Source: Pelodera strongyloides
Taxonomy: Eukaryota; Nematoda; Chromadorea; Rhabditida; Rhabditidae
Direction of reading: 5' to 3'
Length of the DNA stretch: 64,000 nucleotides
Assembly (NCBI GenBank): GCA_036852015.1
Contig: JAANDG010000573.1
Coordinates: forward strand, 1-64,000
Shown here: in pieces, positions 22,760 through 39,454 of the stretch
How the letters are laid out: each line of letters opens with the position of its first letter
Position numbering within the stretch: the stretch's first letter is position 1
The notes under the pieces: model-generated
The model's database searches: none
Seen by the model: only the letters and a program-made list of their open reading frames with translations
Told to the model about the DNA's origin: nothing
Translations under genes and position numbers: made by a program

Positions 22760-24440
22760 ACAGTAACATAGAGATGATCAGAACAAAGATAAAAGATATT
22801 TTTTTTGCAAACAGATATCACATAGTTTTACAGAAAATGTTTCTTGCATTGGTTCAAAAAATCGTATAAATATGGGGATGGCAGGAAAAACGACTATGTT
22901 CCCCATTCGCAATTTAGCGGTAATCGTAATCCCACGTTTCCACCCAAACAAGCGGGAAACGCGGGATTCTCTTCTTAGTGCGAGCGCTAATTAGGGGCCT
23001 TGCCGCTAACACAAGGCCTTGCGTAAGGTTTATTTGCGGGACATGATTGGCTCATCTGTCAGGAAATATGCGACTTTTCTTATTGCGTGGGATTGGGTGC
23101 TAGCCTGCCAGGAAACGCGGGATTTATTTTTGTTTCGCGGGAAACGTGCAGTAGAAGAACAGAGGATTACCCGAAAAGTAATATAGGTATAGCGTTGCTA
23201 CTCATACTTTATTTACTTACTTTTAAATAAAAAATAGATAAATTGTAAAAGGACGTTATACTTAATATGTGCAATTATGAAATATGTAACCAAAAAAGAG
23301 CATAATTCTCAGGACCTCTGGGAACAAGCCATAGGCTTCACAACCCTGTACTCTGTACTGCCACACTTGCATAAAGGAGCACGTTCTTTTGGCATAAACG
23401 ATTTTTTTTATCATATCTAGGAATAAAATCGCATAATCTTCATTTTTTATCGAACCACAAAAAAAAACAAATCTTCTTCACATGGTAGAGGGCAGCCGGC
23501 TGAAAGAGTGCATTTTTCTACGTTCAATAAGTTGTTCAAAAAATTTAACACCGAACACGCTGTGGTTTATGTTTAAAAAAGTCGATACAATCATTAGTTC
23601 TATCCTGTAGCGTGTTTACTATATATTTAATAATAATAATGTCTATTGGTTAACGAGTCGTGTTCACAATTTAACATTTACCATCCAATTTCACATTTCT
23701 GCATATTTTCCATATAGTAAAAGTAAAAAAATGGTTAGGCCCATATTAAGCAAGCTCTGAATAGGTACCGTGGCAAAAATACACGTTTTGGCCAGATCTA
23801 GCCTTTGTGGTTTTAGTTAGTTCACTGCCTATGGTAGCTATACATCACGTTTCCCTCAAGCGGAATTTCCTACCTGTGTGCTCATTGTCAGCAATGGAAA
23901 TGGGTCACCAAAAGTTCGACCTACTTTTGAATTATTTATATCGATTCGCCGTCAAATAAGGATTGTAAAAACCTATATAACATTACCCTAGATGTCTCTA
24001 TTCCAGGCGGAAAAGAAGACCTCAAAGGTGGGATTTCGAACAAAATTGTAAATTTCATCCTCTCAGTGCACATTTCCGCAACACCCATTAGCGTTCTAAT
24101 TCCCACTATCCTCACTGGAATGCCCTTGTCTTCTCCTTAGTTCTGTCCCAAATTCCTCTTGTTCCCGTGTTTGTTTTAGGGTTGATCTTCCTGGCGTAAG
24201 TCTCGCGCGTTTACGTATGTTGCTTCTGCTTCGCTTCATAATGTGCTGCGGCGGGATTTCTCTCTCTCTCTCCCTCTCTCCCCCCTACTCTCTCTCTGCC
24301 GATGACTCACGTTTTTTCCCACCGTAGCTTCTCCAACTGATCTCAGAAGCCGGGCGCCAGAGGGGTGGCGCTCTCGTCCTTCCGCATCCGCGTGCCTCAA
24401 AGCGGCGCGTCCGTCTCCGCCCCCCTTGACTTTGTTCGCC
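22760..24440. other. Intergenic region upstream of the Cys/Gln-rich gene
   Basis: No gene recognised. A stretch at 22940-23150 repeats GCGGGAAACGCGGGATT-like words three or four times. A CT-rich run at 24259-24300 lies about 300 bp before the start codon. Confidence 0.4.
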
Positions 24441-24441
24441 G

Positions 24442-24562
24442 AATATAAGCGGTAGCGGAAACGCACACATCACACTCGCTCTCAGTTTTCCGCCCCAGTC
24501 TACCAGAGACGCACAGAGTCAATCCCTCGAGCGCTCACTTGTAAACACACAACAAAGACAAA
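24442..24562 (+). promoter_or_regulatory. TATA-type promoter and 5' UTR of the Cys/Gln-rich gene
   Basis: AATATAAG at 24443-24449 resembles a TATA box, and an initiator-like TCAGTTT lies about 38 bp downstream at 24482. The leader up to the ATG contains no acceptor, so unlike the other genes here this mRNA is probably not trans-spliced near the start codon. Confidence 0.45.
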
Positions 24563-27508
24563 ATGATGATGTTCCACAAGGCACTTATTTTGGGGGCTGT
24601 GGTCGCCCTGGCTTTTGCCAATGAGGTGAGAGTTGCTTATATTTTGTCTAAACTTTATCATCTCCTTTCGTGATTTTCATTTATCTCTATCTGATTGTGC
24701 TTCATTTTATTACACATTTTTTACGTTCAACGCAAAGTGTATTTTTTCGTTGTGATTGGTTGATAGATGTACTAAACATTCGTGAACATTTGTAAACTTC
24801 ACAACGTTTCTCTATTCTATCGTATCGGCGCCATTACATTATGGATTATGGCACCTTCTAGCTCCCAGCTGGATAAAGTTATCAAATCCATATTTTATAA
24901 TTTTGCACAGAGTGCGCTAGCAGGACGTGGGTAATTGGCAATTAATCTGCGTATAGGAATAATTGGGCTGATTAAATTGTAGTAGGAGCATTCACTACCG
25001 TTTTAGCAGAAATTCTACAGCAGAACTAGACAGTACCGCCAAGCTTTCTCTCTTCGTTAATTTTTCTCAGCTACCAAATTCCCATCCTGGAGGTGCGGCT
25101 GGGGGTGTGTCTGCTAGGGCTTTGGACAGGATTAGGTTCAAGTTTTCGCTAATTGCCCTGCAATTATCCTCGTGATAATTACAGAGCGGAGAGGAGAAAC
25201 CGAACGAAGAACCCAAGGAAAGCGGTGTTGTGATCCGCGCCAAGAGACAATGCGGATGCCAAACACAGTCAAACTGCAACTGCGGAAACAACAACAACAA
25301 CATTCAAATGCAGGTTTGTAATTACTTGAATTATTGATTATACATCCTTTTATACGTTACATACACGTTGGCGACCACTACGTATTGATGCTTTATAAGA
25401 TGTTTTAAACTTTTAAGATTAATGAGGAAGCATACGTAGCCAAAAAAATAACAACTTGGTAAAACAATCACCAAACACCTATTATTGACTTTGATGTCTG
25501 TTTTGATGTTTGACAACATGTTGTCTCTTACGCGAGCGCGCCTCTGTTTGCTTACCCTGAGTCAGGGCGGAAAGGGGGGCAGGCTAGCTTTCCGCGAGCC
25601 CAAACCTACATACACGCTCGCGCTTGACACGGTCGCGCGCAAGTGGCGATCTAGACAAATAGAATCATTGATCACCCGATATGAACAGCCACAAGTGGGT
25701 GTAGTGCTAACAATTACTGGGTACGTAAGTACGTAAGTACACTTGCCTGACTGGTTGTAATTAGCAGGCAGTTAGTCCAGCTTCGCTATTGCACTATTTA
25801 CATACGATATGTGTTCTGATAGCCATAGGCAGAGGTTAGCATGATTTAGTGAGAGTCTAGTAAGATTTTAACTTCATTTAAGGTGGTATGGCACCTGGCT
25901 TTTAACAGGACAACGTTGCCATGAATTATATGCAATTGCGTTCCATTATGTGAGACTAATGCACAGAAGTGCGCACAAATTTGCATAGAAATTTACCTTT
26001 GAAACTTTCAGTGCGTGCCCGTCTGCATCCAGCAATGCCAATCGTCATGCCAGACTCAACAATGCTCTAACCAATGCCAGAGCTCGTGCCAGCAACAGTG
26101 CCAGCAACAGCAGGTAAACCAGCACTTTTTTTGAAAATCATCCTTAGGCTTAGGCTTTCGAAAGCACATTTTTTGAAAATCATCCTTACTACTACAAGTG
26201 CTTTATATTATATTGCTACCACAGACAGTCCAAAATTTATATGACTTAGTCTTCTTGTAACAATGTTCATTTACCAATCAGATTTTGGTTTAGTTACGTG
26301 CGAACTCAGCCTAGTTACTTGTACTGCAACTGCTGGGACGCTACCATTAGCTTTATCGATTACTGAAACTCAAACCTAATCCTACTTCTTTCCAGGTAAT
26401 TGTTGTGCCCGTGCAGCAGCAGAACAACTGCAACCAGTGTCAGAACACTTGCCAGCAACAGTGCGCGACACCAGTGTGCGTACAGACCTGCCAGCAACAG
26501 TCGTGCCCGCAGTGCTGCCCGCAGCAGAACTGCTGCCAACAGGATAACTGCAACCAACAGCCACAGATCACTGTTATTCAGGTGGGTATTTGCAAGGTAT
26601 TGTGTTTAAAGCGGAATGACCGGCTTTTGGAACGAATTTAGGATAGCTGCATTCACATATGTTGTATGCAAATGTACACATATATGACTAGGATCGGCAG
26701 TAAAATGGATCGGCAGTAAAATGGATCGGCAGTAAAATGGATCGGCAGTAAAACCATTTCATGGAAGTGCAGGCCATTTCAGGCCATTCTAATCCAGTAG
26801 GTCGACGTGAATTCTGAGGCGCTTGTATGTTTAGGCTTAGGCTTAGGCTTATCAACACAAAATAATTCATACTATTTCAGCTGCCCGCCGAGCAGTCATG
26901 CTCCTCCTCATGCTCGAACGCCTGCCAGAACCAGTGCCAGAGCCCGATCTGCGTGAACACATGCCAAAACTCGTGCAGCTCTGTAAGTTAAAGCGGTACA
27001 ACATAGCGTTTTTAAACCCGATTTTTGGATAGCTGCAGTCCCATGCATCATACGCAAATGAGCATGATTAGAATAAAAAATCGAGCTCAATGAGAGGTCA
27101 AATAGCATCAATACATAGGAATGCAGTTGTCCACCATACCTTCAAACACTGATCAACGTTTCCATTAGCTTTCTTTTCACCATAATTCTGAAGATTATTT
27201 AGCGCTGCACAGTTTTATATTCGCCAACCAAAAGGTGCTGTAAGATGTTGGTACGGCACCGACGCATTTCTACACATAAACCCACAGATACCAATATCCT
27301 CTCCTATTCCAGGCTTGCAGCCCTACCACTACTGCCGCACCCATCGTTATTGTATTGCCCGCCGATCAGCAGTGCGCGCCCGCATGCCAGTCGTCTTGCC
27401 AGTCTCAGTGTTCGACCCCTGTCTGCGCGCAGACTTGCTCCAACTCGTGCCAGAGTGCCTGCCAGGTGGGCATTTACAGTATGCTCGATCGTACAAAGAG
27501 CGGACTTA

Positions 27509-27543
<35 letters not shown>

Positions 27544-28271
27544 GAGACAGAGAGAGACATAGAGAGACAGACACAGAGAGAGAGAGAGACATAGAGAGAC
27601 AGAGAAGGTACGAAGAGTGAGAGAGAGAGACAGAGAGGGTACGAAGAGTGGGAGAGAGAGAGAGACAGAGAGAGAGACAGAGAGGTTACGAAGAGTGAGT
27701 GAGAGAGAAACAGAGAGAGAGAGACAGAGAGAGAGGTACAGAGAGGGTACGAAGAGTGAGCGAGGTAGTGAGGGATAAGGAGGTATCTGAACCTCATATA
27801 AACCATTTCAGTCATCTTGCTCGTCCGGCTCATGCAACACCCCGGCTCCGATTATCGTCGTCCAGCAACAGCAGAACCAATGCCAGAACCAGTGCCAGAG
27901 CCAGTGCATGAACTCGTGCACCAACACCCAGACTGTGGTGAGTTTTTCTGTGGTCCATTTGGTTTCTTCCCCTAGAATCCGCCCATTCATATTCTGTTGT
28001 AAAGTGGTAGGACACGTGGTTTGTGTAGGGTAGCAAGCATTTGCACCGTGTGTGCTGGGAAGGCAAAGCCTGCTAGTGATGCAGTTTATCCTACTTGTTC
28101 AATTAATTGAACTTATTTTAGCCCCAGTGCCAGCCCGTGTGCCAGCAGACCTGCCAGAATACTTGCGCCCAGGCCGCCCAGATCGTGATCCCCTGCCAGA
28201 ACAGCAACAGCAACTCGTGCTCCTGCTCCAGCGGATACTCTCAGTGCGGAGGATCGTGCTGCAGAGCCTAA
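24563..28271 (+). CDS. Secreted Cys/Gln-rich repeat protein, 8 exons
   Basis: Exons: 24563-24625, 25185-25313, 26012-26113, 26396-26581, 26881-26982, 27313-27465, 27812-27937 and 28122-28271. Every intron is phase 0 with GT/AG, and the product is 336 residues. MMMFHKALILGAVVALAFA is a clear signal peptide. An acidic propeptide follows, ending in RAKR (39-42), a furin-type site. The rest consists of CxxxCQxxC and CQQQC-like units with Asn, Gln and Ser, separated by short hydrophobic linkers such as VIVVP, IVIVLP, IIVV and IVIP. Because all introns are phase 0 and each exon begins or ends at a repeat boundary, exon duplication probably built the gene. It likely makes an extracellular, disulphide-linked, possibly cuticle-associated material; the role is inferred. 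The ATG at 24563 was chosen for its signal peptide; the ATGs at 24566 and 24569 would do equally well. Confidence 0.88.
26122..26187. repeat. Two telomeric hexamers between a short direct duplication
   Basis: TTAGGCTTAGGC at 26144-26155 lies between two copies of CACNTTTTTTGAAAATCATCC (about 26123-26143 and 26165-26185), in intron 3 of the Cys/Gln-rich gene. Confidence 0.85.
26605..26757. repeat. 16 bp tandem repeat in intron 4 of the Cys/Gln-rich gene
   Basis: GATCGGCAGTAAAATG is repeated four times at about 26693-26757. It lies beside a degraded TTTAAAGCGGAATGACCGGC end at 26605 that recalls families A and E. Confidence 0.85.
26831..26851 (+). repeat. Interstitial telomeric repeat (TTAGGC)3.5
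   Basis: Three perfect TTAGGC units plus TTA, 30 bases upstream of exon 5 of the Cys/Gln-rich gene. Confidence 0.9.
27509..27770 (+). repeat. (GA)n-rich tract with GGTACGAAGAGTGAG interruptions
   Basis: GAGAGACAGAGAGAG repeats interrupted four times by a GGTACGAAGAGTGAG-like word, filling intron 6 of the Cys/Gln-rich gene. Confidence 0.9.
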
Positions 28272-28319
28272 GCCTAAGCCTAAGCCTAAGCCTAAGCCCA
28301 AGCCTAAGCCTAAGCCTAG
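28266..28319 (+). repeat. Interstitial telomeric repeat (GCCTAA)9 overlapping the stop codon
   Basis: Nine units of GCCTAA (complement of TTAGGC), with one C variant and a final GCCTAG. The first unit supplies the last sense codon GCC (Ala) and the TAA stop of the Cys/Gln-rich protein. Confidence 0.95.
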
Positions 28320-28502
28320 CCTTCATCTCGTGCCCAAGTCATCGACCATGCATGGCTTCTGCTTCCACACTCGGAACATCGAGTAATTTATGTACTTATT
28401 GTCGCCTATTTGTCTCGAGATTTGTTATTACGGTTTATTTATCGAATAAATATATTTACCAGAAGTTCGTGTTTCAATTTTGACGTGACGTGTCGAACAA
28501 AT

Positions 28503-28934
28503 TTTAAAGGAAGGCAGTCACTTCAAAATCAACTTTTTTATTCGATTTTTATTAGATGCAAGCAGATTTATAAAACAATATGCAACCCATAAAAATCCAC
28601 ATAAAATGGAACTCAGGGAGAGAAATCAATGAGAATGAGTTTTGATAAATGACCGACGCCGGTGCATATATGCAATTGCCAGGGGTACTTGGAGAGTGAA
28701 CAGCCTGCAGTGTTACACCTGGCGCGTGGTTTATCACTGCAGGGTATTTATTATGAAACTCTACACGGGCAATTATAAACTACGGTATATAAGTAAAAGT
28801 CATAAACAGGGATTTCTCTCCCTGAGTTCGTTTTGCCGTACTTTGGCGCTGGAATCGTCGTTTTCTTCACATACTTGAACAATTAATGAAAAGCGAATAA
28901 AAAATACGAATTTTTAGTGACTGCGATCCTTTAA
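28503..28934 (+). repeat. MITE family B, copy 3
   Basis: TTAAAGGAAGGCAGTCAC at the left and GTGACTGCGATCCTTTAA at the right. Its right TTAA is shared with the family A element that follows. Confidence 0.88.
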
Positions 28935-29090
28935 AGCGAAATACCTGCCGGTTTTTGAAACACATAGACTACACCGGCATTCTTATCCAGCGTATGCAAA
29001 TGAAAATCTAGCTAAATTCGAGTAAATTAGCATAAATACTTAAGAATTTATCCACGATGCGTTTCAAAAAGGGCCTGTATTTCGTTTTAA
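28931..29090 (+). repeat. MITE family A, copy 5
   Basis: TTAAAGCGAAATACCTGCCGG at the left; the right arm ends GGGCCTGTATTTCGTTTTAA. It directly abuts the family B element through a common TTAA. Confidence 0.88.
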
Positions 29091-29384
29091 AATGAACAAA
29101 AAAAGAATGCCCTATCACACAAGCGAGCAACAATTTAAGGACTATAGTTCTTCAACCGAGCTCGCGGTATTTAGCCTCAGTCATTCGGAAGTGCTTAAAA
29201 AGTGGGAGCTCTCTCTTGCCCGCGTAAAATGTGACTCTTGTGAGTTCATGCATAATCTTCCGAATACGCTATCCAGCCAGCTCGGTTTCAGTGCTTCGTT
29301 TCAGTCAGTTCGCTTCGGAGCTAGGAACGCCGATTGAGCAACTTCCTCCGCATTCGAAAGCGTTTTTCATTCGAAAAAGCCAGG

Positions 29385-29445
29385 TTTCAGGGTAGGAATC
29401 GAACCAACAAGCCGCTAGTCGCGACTTGTAAACCTTGTGTAAGGG
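29385..29445 (-). repeat. tRNA-derived SINE fragment
   Basis: On the minus strand GGTTCGATTCC is a perfect Pol III B box, preceded by a short stem-like AAGTCGCGACTAGCGGCTTG. No convincing A box or full cloverleaf is present, so this is a SINE relic and not a tRNA gene. Confidence 0.45.
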
Positions 29446-31409
29446 GGTGAGTTCACTGCAAAGCCGTTATTTATCGTTGGAATTAAGGCACCAATTTTCA
29501 AGCACCACAAACTTCTTTCGAATTCCGGTGATAGAGATCACACTCTTTTTTAGTAAACATTTTTTTGATCGTACATATAAATGACATGCACCAAGACTTG
29601 CCAAATAGCCAAATAATTCCCAATGACCATTAATCCTTTATCTGTATTCAAAAGACATTTAGCGCAATAAGAATAAGACAATAAGATTAGTGAAGATTAG
29701 TGATTTCTGATTTCTTTCTTTGTTGTTTGCGAATGTTAAACTCGATGTTCATGTCGCCGAGAGCAATAAGAGTTTTCTAAATTTATCTCTTTGGTCAGCT
29801 AGTCGTCGGATTGTTTGCTTTGAAAAACACGGGCTTCCGCGGCTCATCTCACGTCTGAAGCGGATGCGGAGAGAGAGAGAGAGAGAGAGAGAGGGGGGAG
29901 AGGGAGAGCTATAAGGGGGAGGGAAGGAAAAGAGAAAGGGAGAAAGAAAGAGAGGGATATAGAGAAGTAGAGAAAGACAGATATAAAGAAGAACGTGGAA
30001 TATCCTTTGATTGTGAGCATTTTGAAGTTTGAAGGATCATTCGAGTGTTGACAAACAACACAACAAATTCCTTCAGGTAAGGGGTTTCGAAATTTTGAAC
30101 AAAGGGAATACGTGGATATCTTTAAAGGGATAAGCTCTCACGGAACCACGCGGGGTTGTTCCTTTGATAAATTGAGCTAATTTTCCATCGCTTGTAATTA
30201 GTCCGTCTGTTTTTTTTTTGTTATGAGCAAGACCAGAGTTTGTAATTAGCACCGCTCAACTCAAGTTGGAAAGTTGAAAAATAATTGTTGAAACATTTTG
30301 GCAAAAAGCTATGTAAGCGAACTTCATGACACAAAGTGGCACAACTTTATGACACACTTCATGACACAAAGTGCTCGGCACTTACATCATATGTCGCCAA
30401 GAATAGGCGGGAAAAAGTTTCGCAGTGGACTGTCGGAGTTTCACAAAATGCACAGTTCTTACAAAATGTCCGAAAATTTGGAAAGTCCAAGTGACACCAC
30501 AGTTCCCACAGATAGTCGTAGTGGACTTGTTTTGCCATCAAGAAGCTGGACGTACGAACCAGTGCTTGTACGCACGCCGCATACGCCGCACAAGTCTCAC
30601 ACTGTTTACAAAGATTTAGATTTACGAAGATGTTGCTTGTGACGCGTAAACTGGCTTAATCTTTTCGCGGTTGCAAAACAAATTGCAATATCTTAAACGA
30701 CCAGACCCATGAAAAAAGGCAAATTGCTGGTACAGATAATTGGTAAATATGTATACGAGACTTGGAAAAAACTTACTTGTAGAGATGGAGAATCAGAGAC
30801 ATAGGCAGAGATATAGAGATTTTTATATAGAGATCATAGGCAGAGATATAGAGATTTAAGAGAGAGAGCGAGAGAGAGAGCGAGAAGAGAAGGATAGAGA
30901 ATTAGAGAAAGCACGAGAGGGATAGAGAGATAAAGATAGAAATAAAGGAAGGAACACATAGATAGATCCCAAGTATCCACAAGACAGTAAAAACAGTTCT
31001 CGTCCACCAGGAAAAAACAACCAGATTCCCAAAATGAGTGTTCGAAAAGCAAGGAGATCTCGTCTCAAGTGCTACTGTTGTTCCAACCAGAACAATAAGA
31101 CAAGGAAGATATACAAAGATATATTTACACGTGCATGCAAAGAAAGCTGGGATCCGCGTTACTTTATGGGAGGATATCAAAGCGTTATGACACGTTGCTT
31201 GGGAAACGAACGTTGGGCAACTCTTTCTCATATAATTATGTAAACTAAATGATAATGCAGTTCTGTAAGGAAAAAATTTCCACATGTCATACCGCTTTAA
31301 AAATTATAGTTTGGTTGGGTAGCTCTTGGATGAAAAAACGGAAATGTTGATGCCATAGGGGGAATGGATTCGCGATTTGTTTTATAAAATTTTGTAATAT
31401 TTTTATTAT

Positions 31410-31413
<4 letters not shown>
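29446..31413. other. Intergenic region with GA-rich tracts
   Basis: (GA)-rich runs occur at 29868-29960 and 30780-30930. No splice-supported coding exon was found. 31184-31305 is a family E relic: GCGTTATGACACGTTGCTTG at the left and CATGTCATACCGCTTTAAA at the right. Confidence 0.45.

Positions 31414-31458
<45 letters not shown>
31414..31458 (+). repeat. Poly(A) run, about 45 bp
   Basis: Uninterrupted A run after (TTA)n. It may be a retroposon tail or a homopolymer microsatellite, and its length may be inexact in an assembly. Confidence 0.9.
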
Positions 31459-31460
<2 letters not shown>

Positions 31461-31854
31461 GAAAAATACACAAGCAAGCGGAAGCTTATTAAAAATATAT
31501 ATTTACTCTATCAAGAAAAATTATCACTCACAAATTGAATACTCAATTGAATAAAAAGAATAATTGAATAAAAAAACTGTGTCACATAAGGCAAACTGCT
31601 AAAAACATACACTGCTGCAGTTACAAGAAGTGAAATAATGCATATTATTAATTCATAGGAAATACACACACAAACTAAGCTATTCTAGGACTATTCACTA
31701 TTTGGTACATTAGAATACTCTTCTGAAGAAGCTGCCTTCCATATTTACATGCGGCGGTGAATTTTAATAAATAAATCCATTATTTTTCCTCAGCTCTAGT
31801 TTTCCGTTGCTTTGGACAGTGCGATGACAGATCGAAGACTGAAATACATATATA

Positions 31855-32441
31855 GATCATAGTACTCCAAAATCATCATTTTGCTTAGTTTACTTGAATT
31901 AAGTAAAGTATAAAGAAAAATACTTTACCAAAACCGAATAATTTGAATTCAAACTCAGGGAGTGAACAAATAGAAAAGTAGTTCTACTTAAGGCGAAATG
32001 CTAGCCCCTTTGAAAAATTTGCATATGATAAGCAAATCCTATGTATCCTATGCTAATTTTGTACGATTGCCGTGGACGATCGTACAAAATTAGCATAGGA
32101 TACATAGGATTTGCTTATCATATGCAAATTTTTCAAAGGGGCTATCATTTCGCTTTAACTAGCGCTGGATTATGAAACGTATATGCCTGCAGACCCTTGC
32201 AGTATACGTAAAGATATAATATGCAGATATTTGCCGAAATAATTACTCCCGATCGGGAAGCAGCTGTATGAACACGTTTCGTGATCCTGCGGTAGTTCAG
32301 TAGAACTACTTTTCTACTTGTTCACTCCCTGAGTTGGAATTCACATTATTCGGTTTTGGTAAAGTATTTGTCTCTATTCTTTACTAAATACAAGTAAACT
32401 CGAAGAAAAACGATGATTTTGTAGTGGCTGCGATCCTTTAA
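31855..32441 (+). repeat. MITE family B, copy 4, with another MITE inserted in it
   Basis: Matches the 8399-8735 copy, with the left terminus decayed and the right terminus intact (GTGGCTGCGATCCTTTAA, TTAA at 32438-32441). It is interrupted at its internal CTACTTAA site by the element at 31988-32158. Confidence 0.88.
31988..32158. repeat. TTAA hairpin MITE family C, nested copy
   Basis: Arms of about 75 bp (GCGAAATGCTAGCCCCTTTG inward to CCTATGCTAATTTTG) meet at GATTGCCGTGGACGATC. TTAA lies at both ends. A second copy lies at 52529-52699. Confidence 0.92.
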
Positions 32442-32524
32442 GTAAACTTTTAGTAAACGTTTGTTGCTTACGGCGCTTTACCCCTGGAGGGTGAATCCTG
32501 TTCTAAATGTTACGTGGACTTACA

Positions 32525-37407
<4,883 letters not shown>

Positions 37408-37436
37408 TGGTGATATTTGCGATGTTCTGAAATAAG
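37408..37436 (-). other. Probable trans-splice acceptor of the ADH gene
   Basis: Minus-strand TTATTTCAG ends at 37427, leaving a 19-base leader before the ATG at 37405-37407. No upstream exon is recognisable. Confidence 0.5.
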
Positions 37437-37519
37437 AGAAATTATGGGCTGATTTGATCTATTAAAATATATTATTGTACGAAATTGTATCTTTAACAAA
37501 GTAAGTAAAAGCGAGACAT

Positions 37520-37678
37520 GAAAGGAAATACCGGCCGGTTTTCGAAACACATCGAGCACACCAGCATGCAGCTCATGCAAATGACCATAAATTAGAAGAA
37601 AAAATTGAGGTAATTTCGACCAAATTAGAAGTAAGAAGTGAGTTGTCCACGATGCGTTTCAAAAGTCGGCCGGTATTG
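37520..37678 (+). repeat. MITE family A, copy 7, right end damaged
   Basis: GGAAATACCGGCCGGTTTTCG at the left and ACGATGCGTTTCAAAAGTCGG at the right. The flanking TTAA sites are lost. Confidence 0.8.
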
Positions 37679-37679
37679 G

Positions 37680-37925
37680 AGATGGCAGGAACTGAGGATA
37701 ATTTCCTAAAAAATTGCCAAACGAAGCGGAATAACCAATTCGGTAACAGTATTAGCCATGAACATGATCAATTACTAATTTGTAACCTTCGGTTTCTCTA
37801 CGTTTTCGGAAAAAATACAACTGCAAAAATTGGACTTGTCAGTGCCCGGGACACTCCTTATCTTTACCCCACGGGTCACTTCCGGGGGTAAATAAAGGTA
37901 GTAAAATCCCATTGGCGAGCATTTG
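37680..37925 (-). repeat. Duplicated block D, inverted copy
   Basis: Reverse complement of 51080-51350: the order AACTGAGGATAATTT, GCCAAACGAAGCGGAATAACC, CATGAACATGATCAATTACT, CGGTTTCTCTACGTTTTCGG and the GGGTAAAGAT region is kept. A shorter copy lies at 40805-40990. Confidence 0.85.
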
Positions 37926-38245
37926 GCGAACCAATGGCAAGTGAGCAGATGAAGCTACGAAACACTTTACACATTTGTACGGTACCGTTTGGTTAAGAAT
38001 GAGGTACAACAGATGAATATACAAAAGTTTCATTAGGAAAATATGTTGTTAGAATCTCTATTGTACATAGTAAACTTCAGTACTGGGAGTTCACCAAATT
38101 GTAGTAGAAAATGCGGCTTTTGTAATATCGGCGAACCTATCCCTTTAACATCCATTTATGTAATTACCTATGTACACTTATCAGTGTCGAACACTCGATT
38201 TCTGTATTTTATTCGGACTCTACATAAACTTTTATGGCCACAATG

Positions 38246-38438
38246 TTAAAGGGAATATGTAGGCACTCAAACTGCGTAAAACAAATGCGAAACTGGAGTT
38301 TCCATTACTAGACATGAATTTAAGTATGCGGCTGCATTTGCAAATTCGAATATTCTGATTGTTGTTGTTTCCTTAATGGGGAACACACATTCTATTAATA
38401 CAGCTTTACTTCAAAAAGGGCATACATATTCCCTTTAA
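38246..38438. repeat. TTAA MITE with AAAGGGAATATGTAGGCA termini
   Basis: TTAAAGGGAATATGTAGGCA at the left and the complement CATACATATTCCCTTTAA at the right. About 190 bp, no coding capacity, single copy noticed. Confidence 0.8.
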
Positions 38439-38989
38439 ACAACAAAGTATTACCTAGAATTGTGTATACGTGAAACATAGTAGCTTTGTAGCCAGTTAAA
38501 GACCTAATATGTTAAAAGAAAAATGTGAAAGTCGTGTTCCACATGGGAAATCGCTCAAAAGCGAGCCAGCCAAGATAAAATCCCCCTAAAACACTAAAAA
38601 AATTATATGGCCACCTTGCTTCCTATTTTGTTCTGTTTTGTTCCGCTTACTATTAGATAAGCTAATCGTAAAATGGAAAAAACTCCGTGACACTAATGGA
38701 AAAGTGGTATTCTTTGTATTTTTGTGTACGCATACGCTTGGACTGTGCTCCTTTATGCAAGGGTTAAGAATTGATTTAGTCATCTGGAACTCGTCGACTT
38801 CTCTGTGCGCGGCGAATACCGAGCGTGTAAATTAGGCGCCGGCGAGGAGCTGGCGAAGGTTGAGCGAAAAAATACTTCGCCGCACACCATAGGAGTTTTA
38901 AGCGGCAAAACCAGAGATAGGTTTTGAACATTGTGTTGAGAGAAACTGAGGAGACGGTCTTGAATTTTAATAATGAACCTCTTACGCTT

Positions 38990-39125
38990 CAAGAGCGTAC
39001 ACCTTTATACAATGGCGGTACAATACATTTTCGAAGTAAGCTTAGGACCTGTTCCGCAGATGTCCTGAGCAGTGGGCGACGAGTTCCAGATGACAAATTG
39101 CTCTAAGTCTTCGAGCTAGGGCCAG
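38990..39125 (-). repeat. Dispersed repeat F, inverted copy
   Basis: Reverse complement of the repeat at 42165-42300 and 57585-57722. Shared words include GACGTCGAGCAATTTGTCATC (diverged), GGAACTCGTCGCC and a GCACGCTCTTGAAGCGTAA end. Confidence 0.75.
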
Positions 39126-39454
39126 GAGGAATTTATTTGCTAGCCATAAGCAACATTATAAACTGCGTTGAACCATCCTTCACGTAGCATATACAAAAAA
39201 AGATTATACAAAAAAAACTATAACTAAAGCCATATGCTTCGGATAAACTATAAACACAGAGTAGAATAATAAACCAGAGGCCAGCTTACCAAGCCACAGA
39301 CAATTTTCTCTGTTAATTTTATTTTAACTGCTTACAGAAGTTAAACACCCAACTTCTTACATAAGATAATAATCATATGGTGTTTCAGTGTTATATCAAA
39401 CGAACAATACTGTAGAAATACAGGAACATCGTGGATTTTATTTTCAGGCGGACT

